DNA of 64,000 nucleotides from contig NZ_CP036501.1 in NCBI RefSeq assembly GCF_026230195.1, positions 2,046,001 through 2,110,000 on the forward strand, given 5' to 3'. Made by a program: the position numbers and the translations under genes. Shown one piece after another: positions 7,826-17,400 of this stretch. This stretch comes from Candidatus Paraluminiphilus aquimaris (GTDB lineage: Bacteria > Pseudomonadota > Gammaproteobacteria > Pseudomonadales > Halieaceae). Under the pieces are notes generated by a model, which was not told the DNA's origin, made no database searches, and saw only the letters and a list, made by a program, of their open reading frames with translations. Position 1 is the first letter of the stretch. Each line of letters begins with the position of its first letter.

Positions 7826-7863
7826 TTTAACGCCCTTTTTTAACGCCCTTTTTAACGCCCTTT
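7826..7863. repeat. Three tandem copies of TTTAACGCCC
   Basis: TTTAACGCCC begins at 7826, 7839 and 7851 with only T runs between (period 13 then 12). It sits in the noncoding stretch downstream of srkA. The copies are identical, so recent slippage or a multi-site binding element are both possible. There are too few units and no spacers for a CRISPR. Confidence 0.75.
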
Positions 7864-7920
7864 CGCTCCGAGCTCTTAGCGCTTGCGACGCCTAGTCTGG
7901 GTCTAGAGTCAGGCACTAAC

Positions 7921-8895
7921 CTACAAAAGACGCAGGGGCTCATCATTCATAGCCCCCAATTGCTCACGCAACTCAAGTATGTGATCAGACCAAAATCTGC
8001 CCTGCCCAAACCAAGGGAAGGCTTTGGGGAATGCAGGGTCGGTCCAGCGCTCAGCCAACCATCTCGCATGATGCATGATTCTCAGCGTCCTCAGAGCCTC
8101 GATCCAACCCAACTGACGTGTGTCAAAGTCGTGGAACTCTTCATAACCCTCAACGAACTCACTAAGTTGCCGTTCTTGCTGATGTCGCTCGCCGCTGAGA
8201 AACATCCACACATCCTGAATAGCCGGCCCCATCACGCAGTCGTCGAGGTCGACAAAATGAGCCGTGTCATCTCGCCAGAGAATATTCCCGGTGTGGCAGT
8301 CACCGTGAATACGTTGCTTATCGCCCTCTCCCATACTGGCCAATATCTCGCTCGCCAGTGCATCGCAATCGGCAGCTAACGTGGTATAGGCGGTCCTGAG
8401 CTCCAGAGGCACAAAGGCATCCTGGACAAAGTGTCGTGAAGCGGTGGCCATGCGCTCAGCACTGATATCACGTCGATATTTAAAGTCGCTTGCAGCGCCA
8501 ATCCGGTGGATGCGACCCAGCGTTTGGCCCAACCGGTACAAGTGGTCAAGGTTATCTAGTTCAGGCGGATGCCCACCTCTGCGCTCGAAGACACTAAAGC
8601 GTTGACCATAAGCATGATGAAGCGTTTGGTCGTTGATTTTAAGCGGCGCTACAAACGAAATCTCGTGATCGACCAATTCCTGAGAAAAGGCGTGCTCTTC
8701 AAGAATCTGATCATCGCTCCAGCGCCCCTCGCGGTAGAACTTAGCAATGACGGGCGCTTGATTCTCGATTCCCACTTGGTAAACCCGGTTCTCGTAGCTG
8801 TTTAAAGCCAGAAGCCGTAAGTCGCTAATCAGCCCCGTACTTTCAATACAGTCAATGACACAATCCGGAGTTAACGCGTCGTAGGGGTGTTTCAT
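7921..8895 (-). CDS. srkA: Stress response serine/threonine kinase SrkA (YihE)
   Basis: The 324-residue protein matches SrkA/YihE, an aminoglycoside-phosphotransferase-fold protein kinase that protects E. coli from stress-induced death. The N-lobe carries SYENRVYQVG and PVIAKFYR, with the ATP-binding lysine. The catalytic loop is IHGDCHTGNILW (around residue 195) and the metal-binding motif is FVDLDDC. Length equals the family norm (about 328). It is a single gene transcribed away from a VOC-family gene. E. coli srkA is followed by dsbA, and that arrangement is not conserved here. Confidence 0.93.
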   Translation of the reverse strand: MKHPYDALTPDCVIDCIESTGLISDLRLLALNSYENRVYQVGIENQAPVIAKFYREGRWSDDQILEEHAFSQELVDHEISFVAPLKINDQTLHHAYGQRFSVFERRGGHPPELDNLDHLYRLGQTLGRIHRIGAASDFKYRRDISAERMATASRHFVQDAFVPLELRTAYTTLAADCDALASEILASMGEGDKQRIHGDCHTGNILWRDDTAHFVDLDDCVMGPAIQDVWMFLSGERHQQERQLSEFVEGYEEFHDFDTRQLGWIEALRTLRIMHHARWLAERWTDPAFPKAFPWFGQGRFWSDHILELREQLGAMNDEPLRLL

Positions 8896-9049
8896 AAAAG
8901 AATAAGCCCCGTAATCAGACTGAAGTGGAGGGATGATCTACCCGCGCAGTCTACCTCAACTGAGAGGCCCGCGTTGCCCCAGGGAAGACATAAGACTGCG
9001 ATAGCGCTATCGTTGCGCTCTGCTAAGAAGAAGCCCTAGGACGCAATTT

Positions 9050-9751
9050 ATGTTGCTCGATCATGTGGTTTTGTTCGTGGATGATCTTGAGGATGCCGTG
9101 GACACGTTTTCACAACACGGGTTTACCGTCACGCCCGGTGGGGTGAATGGTCCTACACACAACGCATTGATCGCTTTCTCTAATGAGACATACATAGAAT
9201 TAATCGCATTGCAGTCTCGTAAAAAGCGCCTCCTTTTGAGACTTCTGGGACAGTTGGGCCTATTGAAGGTGCTGAGGCCAAAAAACCGGAATCTGAATAC
9301 CCGGCTGTTGAGTTGGTTCAGCGGATCGCAAGGCTTCACCGATATCTGTTTGCGGGTAGTCTCACTGGAGGCATTTGCAAGTACTCCCCCCGAGACACTG
9401 GGCGCCCTAACCCCCGTTACTGCGTTCAAACGACATCGTCCCGACGGCATTCATGTTTCGTGGCGATTGGCCGGCGCAGTCGACTTGATGCAGCCGTTTT
9501 TTATTGAAGATGACACACCACTCAACTACCGCATTCCTGATGGCCCGTCTCGACACCACGCTAATGGCTCACAGGGAATCACAGAGCTCATTACGCGCTC
9601 TGAACTCAGCGTTAGACCTGAAAACGCCATAATTCGGACAAGCGTTGCTTCCAGCCGGAGCAAATTTAGTATTGGTATTACAACGACCGGTTTGGCCAAG
9701 GAAATACCCCTCGGCAGTAAGTACAACGCAGACATAAGATTGATCAACTAA
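9050..9751 (+). CDS. VOC/glyoxalase-like domain protein
   Basis: This 233-residue protein begins LLDHVVLFVDDLEDAVDTFSQHGFTVTPGG, the first beta-alpha-beta unit of a vicinal-oxygen-chelate fold. ETYIELIAL follows, with the usual metal-ligand Glu position. It resembles the glyoxalase-like domain family of about 200-230 residues (PF13468 type). The C-terminal half holds a second degenerate module. Substrate and reaction cannot be told from sequence. It is divergent from srkA and stands alone. Confidence 0.8.
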   Translation: MLLDHVVLFVDDLEDAVDTFSQHGFTVTPGGVNGPTHNALIAFSNETYIELIALQSRKKRLLLRLLGQLGLLKVLRPKNRNLNTRLLSWFSGSQGFTDICLRVVSLEAFASTPPETLGALTPVTAFKRHRPDGIHVSWRLAGAVDLMQPFFIEDDTPLNYRIPDGPSRHHANGSQGITELITRSELSVRPENAIIRTSVASSRSKFSIGITTTGLAKEIPLGSKYNADIRLIN

Positions 9752-9935
9752 CCTACTTGATGCTTTGCTCGTCTGTCCCATGAAAACCGAGCAGGCCCCA
9801 AAGATAAGTGAGCCTAATGATTGCTTAACGTCACAAAAAATTCGATTCCGAGAACGCAAAACGAACGAGCACCCGAGTCGCAAACAAGTTTCCTCATACT
9901 CATTGCTAATCCAACTATTTTTAAGTAGGTCATAG

Positions 9936-10529
9936 ATGCAAGGTTATTCACCCGCGGCAGACAAGAACAAGTCGCCCATTCTTTCAGTGCTCTCAAACTA
10001 CCTCAGAGACGCTGATCGCGTATTTGAGATTGGAAGTGGTTCGGGACAACACGCTATCTACATGGCGGCATCTTTACCCACCATAGGTTGGCAGCCCAGC
10101 GATTGCGCGAGCGTTCTACCCCTCTTGACTAAAAATATAGAGACCTACGGGACACCTAACCTCTCCCCACCCTGGGAATTCAATCTTGAGAGCCTGTCGT
10201 CATTAGAAAAAATTGAGGTGGATTGCGTCTATGCTGCAAACGTAATGCATATTGTCAGCAAATCTCTGAGTGAAAATCTTATTCGCTGGGCTGGTAGTGC
10301 ACTCTCACAAAACGGATACATGATCCTGTATGGCCCCTTTACCTATGACGGGCAGTTCACCACTCAATCCAACCAAGACTTCGATTTTTGGCTAAAAAGT
10401 CGAGACCCCAACAGTGGTGTCAGAAGCTATGAGTGGGTAACAGAACTTGCGGCAGCGGCTAAACTCAACTTGGTCAACGACCATGCTATGCCCGCAAATA
10501 ACCAGTGCTTGATTTACCAGCGCACATAA
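9936..10529 (+). CDS. DUF938 family SAM-dependent methyltransferase-like protein
   Basis: The 197-residue product matches DUF938. It starts with SPAADKNKSPIL and has the SAM-binding motif I VFEIGSGSGQHAIYMA (about residues 30-45). These are followed by WQPSD and the LYGPFTYDG segment characteristic of the family. A class I methyltransferase fold is clear. The substrate is unknown for the family. It converges on an enoyl-CoA hydratase gene, with 8 bases between the two stops. Confidence 0.9.
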   Translation: MQGYSPAADKNKSPILSVLSNYLRDADRVFEIGSGSGQHAIYMAASLPTIGWQPSDCASVLPLLTKNIETYGTPNLSPPWEFNLESLSSLEKIEVDCVYAANVMHIVSKSLSENLIRWAGSALSQNGYMILYGPFTYDGQFTTQSNQDFDFWLKSRDPNSGVRSYEWVTELAAAAKLNLVNDHAMPANNQCLIYQRT

Positions 10530-10537
10530 ATACAGCG

Positions 10538-11335
10538 TCATAAATCCCTGTAGACGGGCTTTCGCTTCTCAATAAACGCTTGCATACCCTCTTTGAAGTC
10601 CTCTGTACCCGAGCACATTATTTGGTTGCGATTTTCAATCGCCATGGCCGCTTCCAGACTTGCCGCGTCGATCGCCATGTTGAGTCCTTCCTTGGTCATT
10701 CGAAGCCCCATGGGAGAGGCTGCCAAGAGATCATCCACATAGCCCTGAGCCGTTTTCTCAAGGTCCTCATCCGCAACCACCTCACTCACCAAGCCCGTGG
10801 CGAGCGCTCGCTGTGCCGTCACAAAACGCCCCGTCATCATCATCTCTGACGCAACACTTACGCCGACTAAGCGCGGCAAAAAGTAGCTTACCCCCATGTC
10901 ACATGAGGAAAGCCCTAATTTGATGAAGGCCGAATTCATTTTGAGGCTCTCCCCGGCTATTTTGATATCGGTAGCCAATGCAAATGCGAAGCCGCCGCCG
11001 CTCGCCGCACCTTGTATGCAAGATACAATGGGCTGAGGGCAGCGTCTCATCCGAATGTAGACGTCCGCAAGATGCCCTTGGAAGCCAAACCCGCCCCCAA
11101 AGGGAGCGTCTCTCAGACCTTCATGATCTTTTATATCGAGGCCCGCACAAAACGCGCGCCCGGCCCCTCGCATGACGACAACGCGGCAGCTCCTATCCTG
11201 AAAGAGATTACCGAAATAATCGCGAAGCTCAGTTGCCATCTGCGTATTTATTGCATTGAGGCTATCAGGGCGATTAAGTGTTAACCAATGGACTGATCCG
11301 CGCACATCAACGTCAATAGTTTTGTAGCTATTCAT
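10538..11335 (-). CDS. Enoyl-CoA hydratase/isomerase family protein
   Basis: This 265-residue crotonase-fold protein carries the oxyanion-hole segments FCAGLDIKDH (about 65-75) and ASGGGFAFALATDIKIAG (about 110-127). The expected catalytic-Glu region reads LGLSSCDMGVSYFLPRLVG, with Asp at one typical position. It should act on acyl-CoA thioesters, perhaps in fatty-acid or amino-acid degradation. The start at 11335 (MNSYKTIDVDV) matches where homologues begin and has GGGAAG about 9 bases upstream. An in-frame ATG at 11422 would add an unconserved leader. It is a single gene and its exact substrate is unknown. Confidence 0.88.
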   Translation of the reverse strand: MNSYKTIDVDVRGSVHWLTLNRPDSLNAINTQMATELRDYFGNLFQDRSCRVVVMRGAGRAFCAGLDIKDHEGLRDAPFGGGFGFQGHLADVYIRMRRCPQPIVSCIQGAASGGGFAFALATDIKIAGESLKMNSAFIKLGLSSCDMGVSYFLPRLVGVSVASEMMMTGRFVTAQRALATGLVSEVVADEDLEKTAQGYVDDLLAASPMGLRMTKEGLNMAIDAASLEAAMAIENRNQIMCSGTEDFKEGMQAFIEKRKPVYRDL

Positions 11336-11544
11336 AAAAGGTCTTCCCTGATGTTCTCCATAAAGCAGTGTGGTTCCTGTGTTCATCAATGGCAATGACC
11401 TTACTGAATTAAACCCCGTCAACCTGTGAGGTATGGGTCACAGCTATTAAACGGTACCGTAGCGCGCGGATATTTTTCTGGTAATGTCGACAATGTAGGA
11501 AATATACAGACTGATAACTTCAGCCATACAAAAAAGGGGGTACA

Positions 11545-11679
11545 GTGGAAGAACGACGTAAAGGCGAGGACCGACGCCAGGAGGAGCGCCGTAAGGGCGA
11601 TCGACGTGAGACACCCAGAGAGTCTCCGGACCGGCGTAAGGGCGAGAGACGACAAGGCGAGCGACGCTCTGGCGAATGA
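11545..11679 (+). CDS. 44-residue Arg-Arg/Gly-Glu repeat peptide
   Basis: A GTG-initiated frame preceded by AAGGGGG 4 bases upstream encodes a peptide made of repeated RRKGE/DRR units: EERRKGEDRRQEERRKGDRR, then a short ETPRESP hinge, then DRRKGERRQGERRSGE. It is highly charged, and the i/i+4 spacing of Arg-Arg pairs suggests a helix or a polyanion-binding tail. The good Shine-Dalgarno and periodicity support coding. The repeated codons could also be low-complexity DNA. No function is known to me. Confidence 0.55.
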   Translation: MEERRKGEDRRQEERRKGDRRETPRESPDRRKGERRQGERRSGE

Positions 11680-11786
11680 TTCAGACGGACTGAACGCAAC
11701 ACAAGTGCATCGTCATCAACGCTGAATGTCCCTTTCTGACGACGATCTTGTTGCACCAACAACACAACGCTTGAGGCAGCTTCTCT

Positions 11787-12314
11787 ATGCGCAATCGATC
11801 ATCAGCTTTGAAACTATCGCTTCTTGTCAGCCTAACCTCTGCCCTACTTGGCGCATTTTCGACAGCACAGGTGGCCGCACAGAGCTTGGGTAATCTTGCT
11901 CAGTACCCTCCCCAGCCTATGAAAATGACGATCACAACATCTGAGCAAGGCGCGCCTCTTGTGACTCCCTCCACGCTTAAGCTTAATGCTGGACGTTACT
12001 ACCGGCTAACGTTCGACTGCCCTGATGTGCGAGGCGATTTGAGCGGATGGCGTATAGAAATGCCCAAGCTTTTAAACAACGCCCATTTAAGGCTCGTGGC
12101 TGTAGGCGATATCGAAATCCACCTTCAAGGGCTTAGCTTTAATGCGATTGAGTGCGATGAAATTGGATCCGCTTCGATGAGCTTCGTACCTATAAAGCCG
12201 GGCACCTACGATCTCTATGTTGGGAATGTCCCCATGGCCTTAGGTCGACCCATGGGAGAAGCGGGCGTCCAATCGACCGGCAAGTACGTCCTTTCAAAGG
12301 TGATTGTGCAATAA
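11787..12314 (+). CDS. Periplasmic cupredoxin-like protein of unknown function
   Basis: The 175-residue protein has a signal peptide (LKLSLLVSLTSALLGAFSTAQVAAQ, cleavage near residue 32). The body has the beta-sandwich rhythm of cupredoxins: LKLNAGRYYRLTFDCPD, then FVPIKPGTYDLYVGNVP. The usual copper-binding His-Cys-His-Met set is not complete. Only Cys and Met candidates are present, so it may have lost copper or bind something else. It precedes a TonB-dependent receptor on the same strand, with a hairpin between them. A shared transport role is possible but not shown. Confidence 0.65.
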   Translation: MRNRSSALKLSLLVSLTSALLGAFSTAQVAAQSLGNLAQYPPQPMKMTITTSEQGAPLVTPSTLKLNAGRYYRLTFDCPDVRGDLSGWRIEMPKLLNNAHLRLVAVGDIEIHLQGLSFNAIECDEIGSASMSFVPIKPGTYDLYVGNVPMALGRPMGEAGVQSTGKYVLSKVIVQ

Positions 12315-12327
12315 ACGCGATGTAGGG

Positions 12328-12351
12328 CGTCAATCGATCTGCCGATTGACG
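12328..12351. other. Perfect 9-bp inverted repeat
   Basis: CGTCAATCG (12328-12336) and CGATTGACG (12343-12351) flank a 6-base spacer. The repeat lies 14 bases after the cupredoxin-like gene and upstream of the TonB receptor. There is no T run on either side, so it is not a typical intrinsic terminator. An operator or a transcript-stabilising hairpin fits as well. Confidence 0.5.
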
Positions 12352-12523
12352 AAACGCGGTCATGAGAGATCAAAAAAGGGTAAGATGCGCGCCTCTTATT
12401 TACAGCGCCTAATCGCTACCACTACCCATGATGATCGCCACAAAGCCACCAATTAACCGGACAGCAGAAGCAAGCTCGATAGCACTGCCCGTGTCAAAAG
12501 CCTGTGGTGGCTCTTCATCGGAA

Positions 12524-14437
12524 ATGCTGACCGCAAAGAACACCCAATTGCGCCGAATGCACCCCATGCTCTTAGTGCTTGGTGTCGTGCTGAGCTTAGG
12601 CGCTTTTTCAGCGAGTACGCATGCAAATACGGGCGTTCTTGAGGAAATCCTCGTCAGTGGCAAGGCCGACCCGCGTCTCAGCTCTTTGCTTACTGGCACT
12701 GAAGTCCGAAGTATCTCTGAGGACGAACAAATTACTTCATCCCACTCCCCCGCTTCACTTGCCGAGGCTATTCCGGGGGTATCAATGAACGGTCAGGGTG
12801 GTCTTTTTCAAAGCTACAGCCTGCGCGGTTTTAGTCGCTGGCGAATTCGCACTGAAATATCCGGCGTGCCAATTCTTACTGATCGCAGAGCTGGTAATTC
12901 CCTTTCATTTTTGGCGCCGGGTCTTATCGATACTATCCGGGTCAATATGGGCCCCGCCTCGAGCTTATATGGCTCTGGTGCAATGGGCGGTGTGATGAAT
13001 GTTTCGCTCGCGCGACCCAACGAAACATCGCTTCGTGTCGGTGTGTCGTCGATGGGTAATGCGCACGATATCCTCCTCAAAACGCCTGTCAGCGAGACTA
13101 CGGCATTGGTGGGTAGTTTTCGGTCGGCCAATTCGTCCAAGTCGGGCAACGAGACAACGTTAAATAACGGTTATGAACAATCAATGGTTTACGCAAGTGA
13201 CGAGGGTGACCTTGGACAAGCCACAGTCACAACCGAGGCGTTAATCAGTAATGGGCGCGATATAGGAAAAAGCACGGCCTTATTTCCCACTAGCCGCGTC
13301 ACTGACTATCCCCATGACGATCACAGGCTAGTCAACGTTCGCATAACGACACCCAATCAATGGTTTTTCCAAGCCTACGGGCACCATCAAGACTGGTCCT
13401 CACGCACTCAACGCCCAAATGACCGCCAAAACACGAGTTTGTATTCGAGCACCACAGTCGGAGGCTTAGTGTCCCACTCAAAGCGCGCAAGCCATTATTC
13501 GGAGCGTTACGGACTTGACGCGACTCGCCGTTACAATGTCGATATCGTAGAGCAAAGTGTGCGCCCCGGAGAGAGTACGACATCATCTACGCTCGTTGCA
13601 GGAGGCAGCGAGTGGAGCACTGGACTATTTTGGGAGCGAACATGGTATCTGGATGGGCTTGCGCTTCAGGCAGGCCTTAGAGCCGATAGGGCCGAGGCCA
13701 AAGTCGCATCATCATCCAGAGCCCGCTCAGATTTAAACCTTCAGATAAAAGCCGACTTTCAACTCACACCTGACTTCGCGCTGAGGGCTGAACTAGGCTC
13801 CGGTTACCGCCTACCAACGCTGAGTGAGCTCTACTTTGAGGGTGAAACCCCACGCGGGCGCTTAACAGGCAATGAAGAACTTCTAAGCGAAGAAACAGTC
13901 GGTGCGCAGGTCACGCTTGTTTACGAGGGAAGTGACACAACGTTTGAGATGACGGCCTCTGCCAATCAAGTCGATAACTACATAGAACGTGTCTCGGTGG
14001 CGCCAGGCCTTGAATCGTACCGAAACCTCAGTAGCGGCGATATTCGTGGTGTCGACGGACAGATAACGCGGCGCGGTGACAAAAGCGACCAAACCTTCTC
14101 ATGGCAATGGTATGAGGGCGAATCAGCGTTGGGTGAATTCATTGCTGATTTGCCTCCTCCTACTCTGCGTTACGCCGTGACTCGGCAACTTTCAGATTAT
14201 TCACTAGGAATGGACCTGAGATACCGTTTTTCAAGACGAAACACAGGGCCCGGAGAAGCACCTATCTCCAGTGCCGTCATTCTGGGGGTATCCGCCACCT
14301 GGAATATTTCTCATCAATGGCGTGCGCAAGCCTCTGTCGCCAACAGTCTCAACCGCAACTACCGCACAAGCGCATCGGATAATGCGCCTTTTGAAATGGG
14401 GCGCGCAATCAATATCAACATCGATTGGCGCCCCTGA
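12524..14437 (+). CDS. TonB-dependent outer-membrane receptor
   Basis: This receptor of about 637 residues has a signal peptide (MHPMLLVLGVVLSLGAFSASTHA region), an EEILVSG TonB-box-like segment and a plug domain with SLAEAIPGVSMNG, YSLRGFSRWRIR and MGPASSLYGSGAMGGVMNV. A long beta-barrel follows, ending INIDWRP rather than the usual aromatic residue. It imports a scarce ligand across the outer membrane using TonB. Size and plug are closest to haem/siderophore or B12-type receptors. The start is uncertain: in-frame ATGs exist at 12428, 12524 and 12557. The extra leader from 12428 looks non-native. No Fur box was seen. Confidence 0.88.
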   Translation: MLTAKNTQLRRMHPMLLVLGVVLSLGAFSASTHANTGVLEEILVSGKADPRLSSLLTGTEVRSISEDEQITSSHSPASLAEAIPGVSMNGQGGLFQSYSLRGFSRWRIRTEISGVPILTDRRAGNSLSFLAPGLIDTIRVNMGPASSLYGSGAMGGVMNVSLARPNETSLRVGVSSMGNAHDILLKTPVSETTALVGSFRSANSSKSGNETTLNNGYEQSMVYASDEGDLGQATVTTEALISNGRDIGKSTALFPTSRVTDYPHDDHRLVNVRITTPNQWFFQAYGHHQDWSSRTQRPNDRQNTSLYSSTTVGGLVSHSKRASHYSERYGLDATRRYNVDIVEQSVRPGESTTSSTLVAGGSEWSTGLFWERTWYLDGLALQAGLRADRAEAKVASSSRARSDLNLQIKADFQLTPDFALRAELGSGYRLPTLSELYFEGETPRGRLTGNEELLSEETVGAQVTLVYEGSDTTFEMTASANQVDNYIERVSVAPGLESYRNLSSGDIRGVDGQITRRGDKSDQTFSWQWYEGESALGEFIADLPPPTLRYAVTRQLSDYSLGMDLRYRFSRRNTGPGEAPISSAVILGVSATWNISHQWRAQASVANSLNRNYRTSASDNAPFEMGRAININIDWRP

Positions 14438-14447
14438 GCCGCCCGAT

Positions 14448-17400
14448 TTAGGGCGCTATCGACTCCCCAATTGTCCAAGGGGCGCCCGCTTGGCGCAGTG
14501 TTGCCCTGAGGGCAGGAATTTCTGTTTCAACAAGCGCATTCAGACGCTCTTTAGCGGGTGCAAACGCTTCTCGCGCATACGCCACGCTCTGTCGATGGCT
14601 TGGCGTTGGCCCGTAACTCGAATTCGACACACCCCGGAGCGCGTGACCGAGCCAAGTTGAAACGCTCGTGGGCGCGTAGCCGCCAATGTCATCCTGCACG
14701 CTGTTTCCAAATACCGTCTCCTCGATTTCATGAAGCGCCGTCGTCATCGCGGTAAGCTTGGCATGTACATCGGGAACGGGTGCCCGCATACGTGAGACCA
14801 TTGTTCCAAGGTCAGCGATCTCTTTTCGCGCGGCCTTTATCGCGTAGCGAGCCGCCTGAGACTGACCGTACAACTCGCTGAGCTCGTTATTGAACGCCTC
14901 CATTTGCGCAAGTGAGGCACCCTGAAGTGATCCTTCTCGCAATTGCTCGACATTGAAACTTACGGGCTCGGCAAGGCTTCGCTGCTGCCCGCCTTGGGTT
15001 ACCACCAACTCAGCTTTGTAAGTACCCGGTACAACCATAAAGCCAGTCGGCGAATCGCCGCGCCAATTCTTGCCGGTCTGCACGGGGCCAAGGTAGGACC
15101 GTCGTAAATCCCATGCAACGCGGTTTATGCCCTTGCTATTACTCGCCGCGACACGCCGCAACACAGTGCCCTGCTCATCAGAGACCACCAACTCCACCTT
15201 AGGCTTTGCCTCTCGTGTCTCATCGGTAACCGCATCCCAACCCGGAAACGTCACTGACTTACCTGCTTTCTTTGCCTCCTTTTCCGCAGCTTGGCGGCTT
15301 TGTTTTTGCGTCTTAAAGCTATCGGCGAGGTAATAAGTGAAAACAGCACCAAAGGGGGGATTCTCAGCCACATAAAGCGAATCACCCTGCGAACCCTTTG
15401 GTCTGTAACCCAATGGTCGTTTTTGGAAATACCAGTGCGCTGTACGCGGCTCAAAAAGCACTGCCGTATCGGCAAAGGTATCTTCGTCCATTGACCTCAG
15501 TGCAGTGTAGTCATCCAATACAAAGAATCCGCGACCAAAGCTTGCCGCAACGAGATCATTCTCGCGTCGCTGTATTTGAATATCGCGCACGGAAATGGTG
15601 GGCATCCCCCCGGATAACTTATGCCACGAATCGCCCGCGTTAAGCGTGAGGTAAACCCCAAACTCAGTAGCCGCAAACATGAGTGACGCGCGTTCATGAT
15701 CTTGCACAAGCCTCCAGACTAAATGTTTGTCTGGGATGCCATCCGTAATCATCTTCCAGCTACGACCACGATTTTTACTGACCAAAAGGTAGGGCTTGAA
15801 ATCACCGTACTTGTGGTTGTCTAACGCCAAATACACCGTGTCGGCATCGTGCAGATCGGCCCTTATATCGTTAACAAAGGCTGTATCGGGAACGCCGGGC
15901 ATTGCACCGACCTTGATACTTCGCCAGCTTGCGCCGTCGTCCTGAGAAATATGGACCTGCCCATCGTCAGTACCCACATACAGTAATCCAGCAACAAGTG
16001 GCGACTCTGCCAACGAGGTAATGGAGTTGTAGTTAGACATGGCATACATGTCCCAAGGTGAGTCCCAGCTCTGCGTATCGCCCATAATGGGCATTGCAAA
16101 TCGTTCTTCATCACGGGTTAAGTCTCCGGAAATCGCCGTCCAACTGTCCCCGCGATCCTCAGACTTCCAAACCCGTTGAGACGCAAAGTAAAGACGCGTT
16201 GCTTTGTGGGGACTGACGAGGATGGGTGCGTCCCAGTTGTAGCGCTCAGCAGGCTCACCCGGCGCTGCCTGTGGCTGGATGTAAACCGACTCACCTGTTT
16301 GTCGATCGATGCGCGTCAGATTTCCCTGCTGCGATTGCGCGTAGACGATATCGGGGTTGCCCGGCTCAGTGGCTGGCTGATGTCCGTCTCCACCTAATAA
16401 GACGAACCAGTCCGCCGTACGAATGCCGCTTACGTTGTCTGTTCGCGAGGGCCCACCCTGGGTGTTGTTGTCCTGGGTACCGCCGTAAATATTGTAAAAA
16501 GGTTCCGCGTCGTCTAACGCCAGTTTGTAATATTGCGTTATCGGTAAATTCTCCATGTAACGCCACGTCGCACCGAGATCGAAACTTTCATAAACCCCCC
16601 CATCAGTGCCCATCATGATGTAATCGGGATCGGCCGGGTCAAACACAATCGCATGCATATCACCGTGCTGATTGGGGTGCTCCATGTACGAGAATGTCTT
16701 GCCGCCGTCCGTTGATTTCTGAACGGTCGGGCCCACGAGATACAACCAATCGAAGTGATGCGGACTAGCAAAAATCTCTTGATAATAGTGAGGACCCGTT
16801 CCGCCCCCCACCGCATCCGCACCTTTGGACCAGCTAGCACCCCGGTCATCTGAGCGCCAAACACCGCCTTCCCGCCGATTAAGCTCGATAGCGGCATAGA
16901 CTACGTCAGAATCTTGTGGCGAGATTGTAAGACCGATCTTTCCCATATTTCCTGTGGGAAGACCTGTTTTGAGACGCTGCCACGTCTCTCCACCGTCGGT
17001 TGACTTATGAATGCCGCTCTCGGGACCACCGCCCATATACGCGGCGACCGTTCGGTGATGCTGCCAAGTGGCAGCGTACAAAACATCTGGATTCGCAGGA
17101 TCAATGACCACGTCGGTAACGCCCGTCCACTCGCCTGCGCTTAAGACGTTGCGCCATGACTGCCCGCCATCATCCGTCTTATAAAGCCCTCTCTCGCCGC
17201 CGGGCGTCCACAGCGGACCTTGTACTGCCGCCCAGACAATATCTGAGTTCTGTGGATGCACGAGAATGGTCGAGATATGTTGCGACTCAGTTAAGCCCAT
17301 ATTGGTCCACGTTGAGCCGCCGTCATCGGAGCGGTAGATGCCATCACCAAAGCCTACGTGACGACCTCCGACATCTTCACCGGTGCCCACCCACACCGTA

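Noticed and set aside
7826-7863. Tandem repeat considered as CRISPR
   Set aside because: Units of 10 bases separated only by T runs, no spacers and no cas genes.
12328-12351. Palindrome as an intrinsic terminator
   Set aside because: Neither strand has a T run after the stem.
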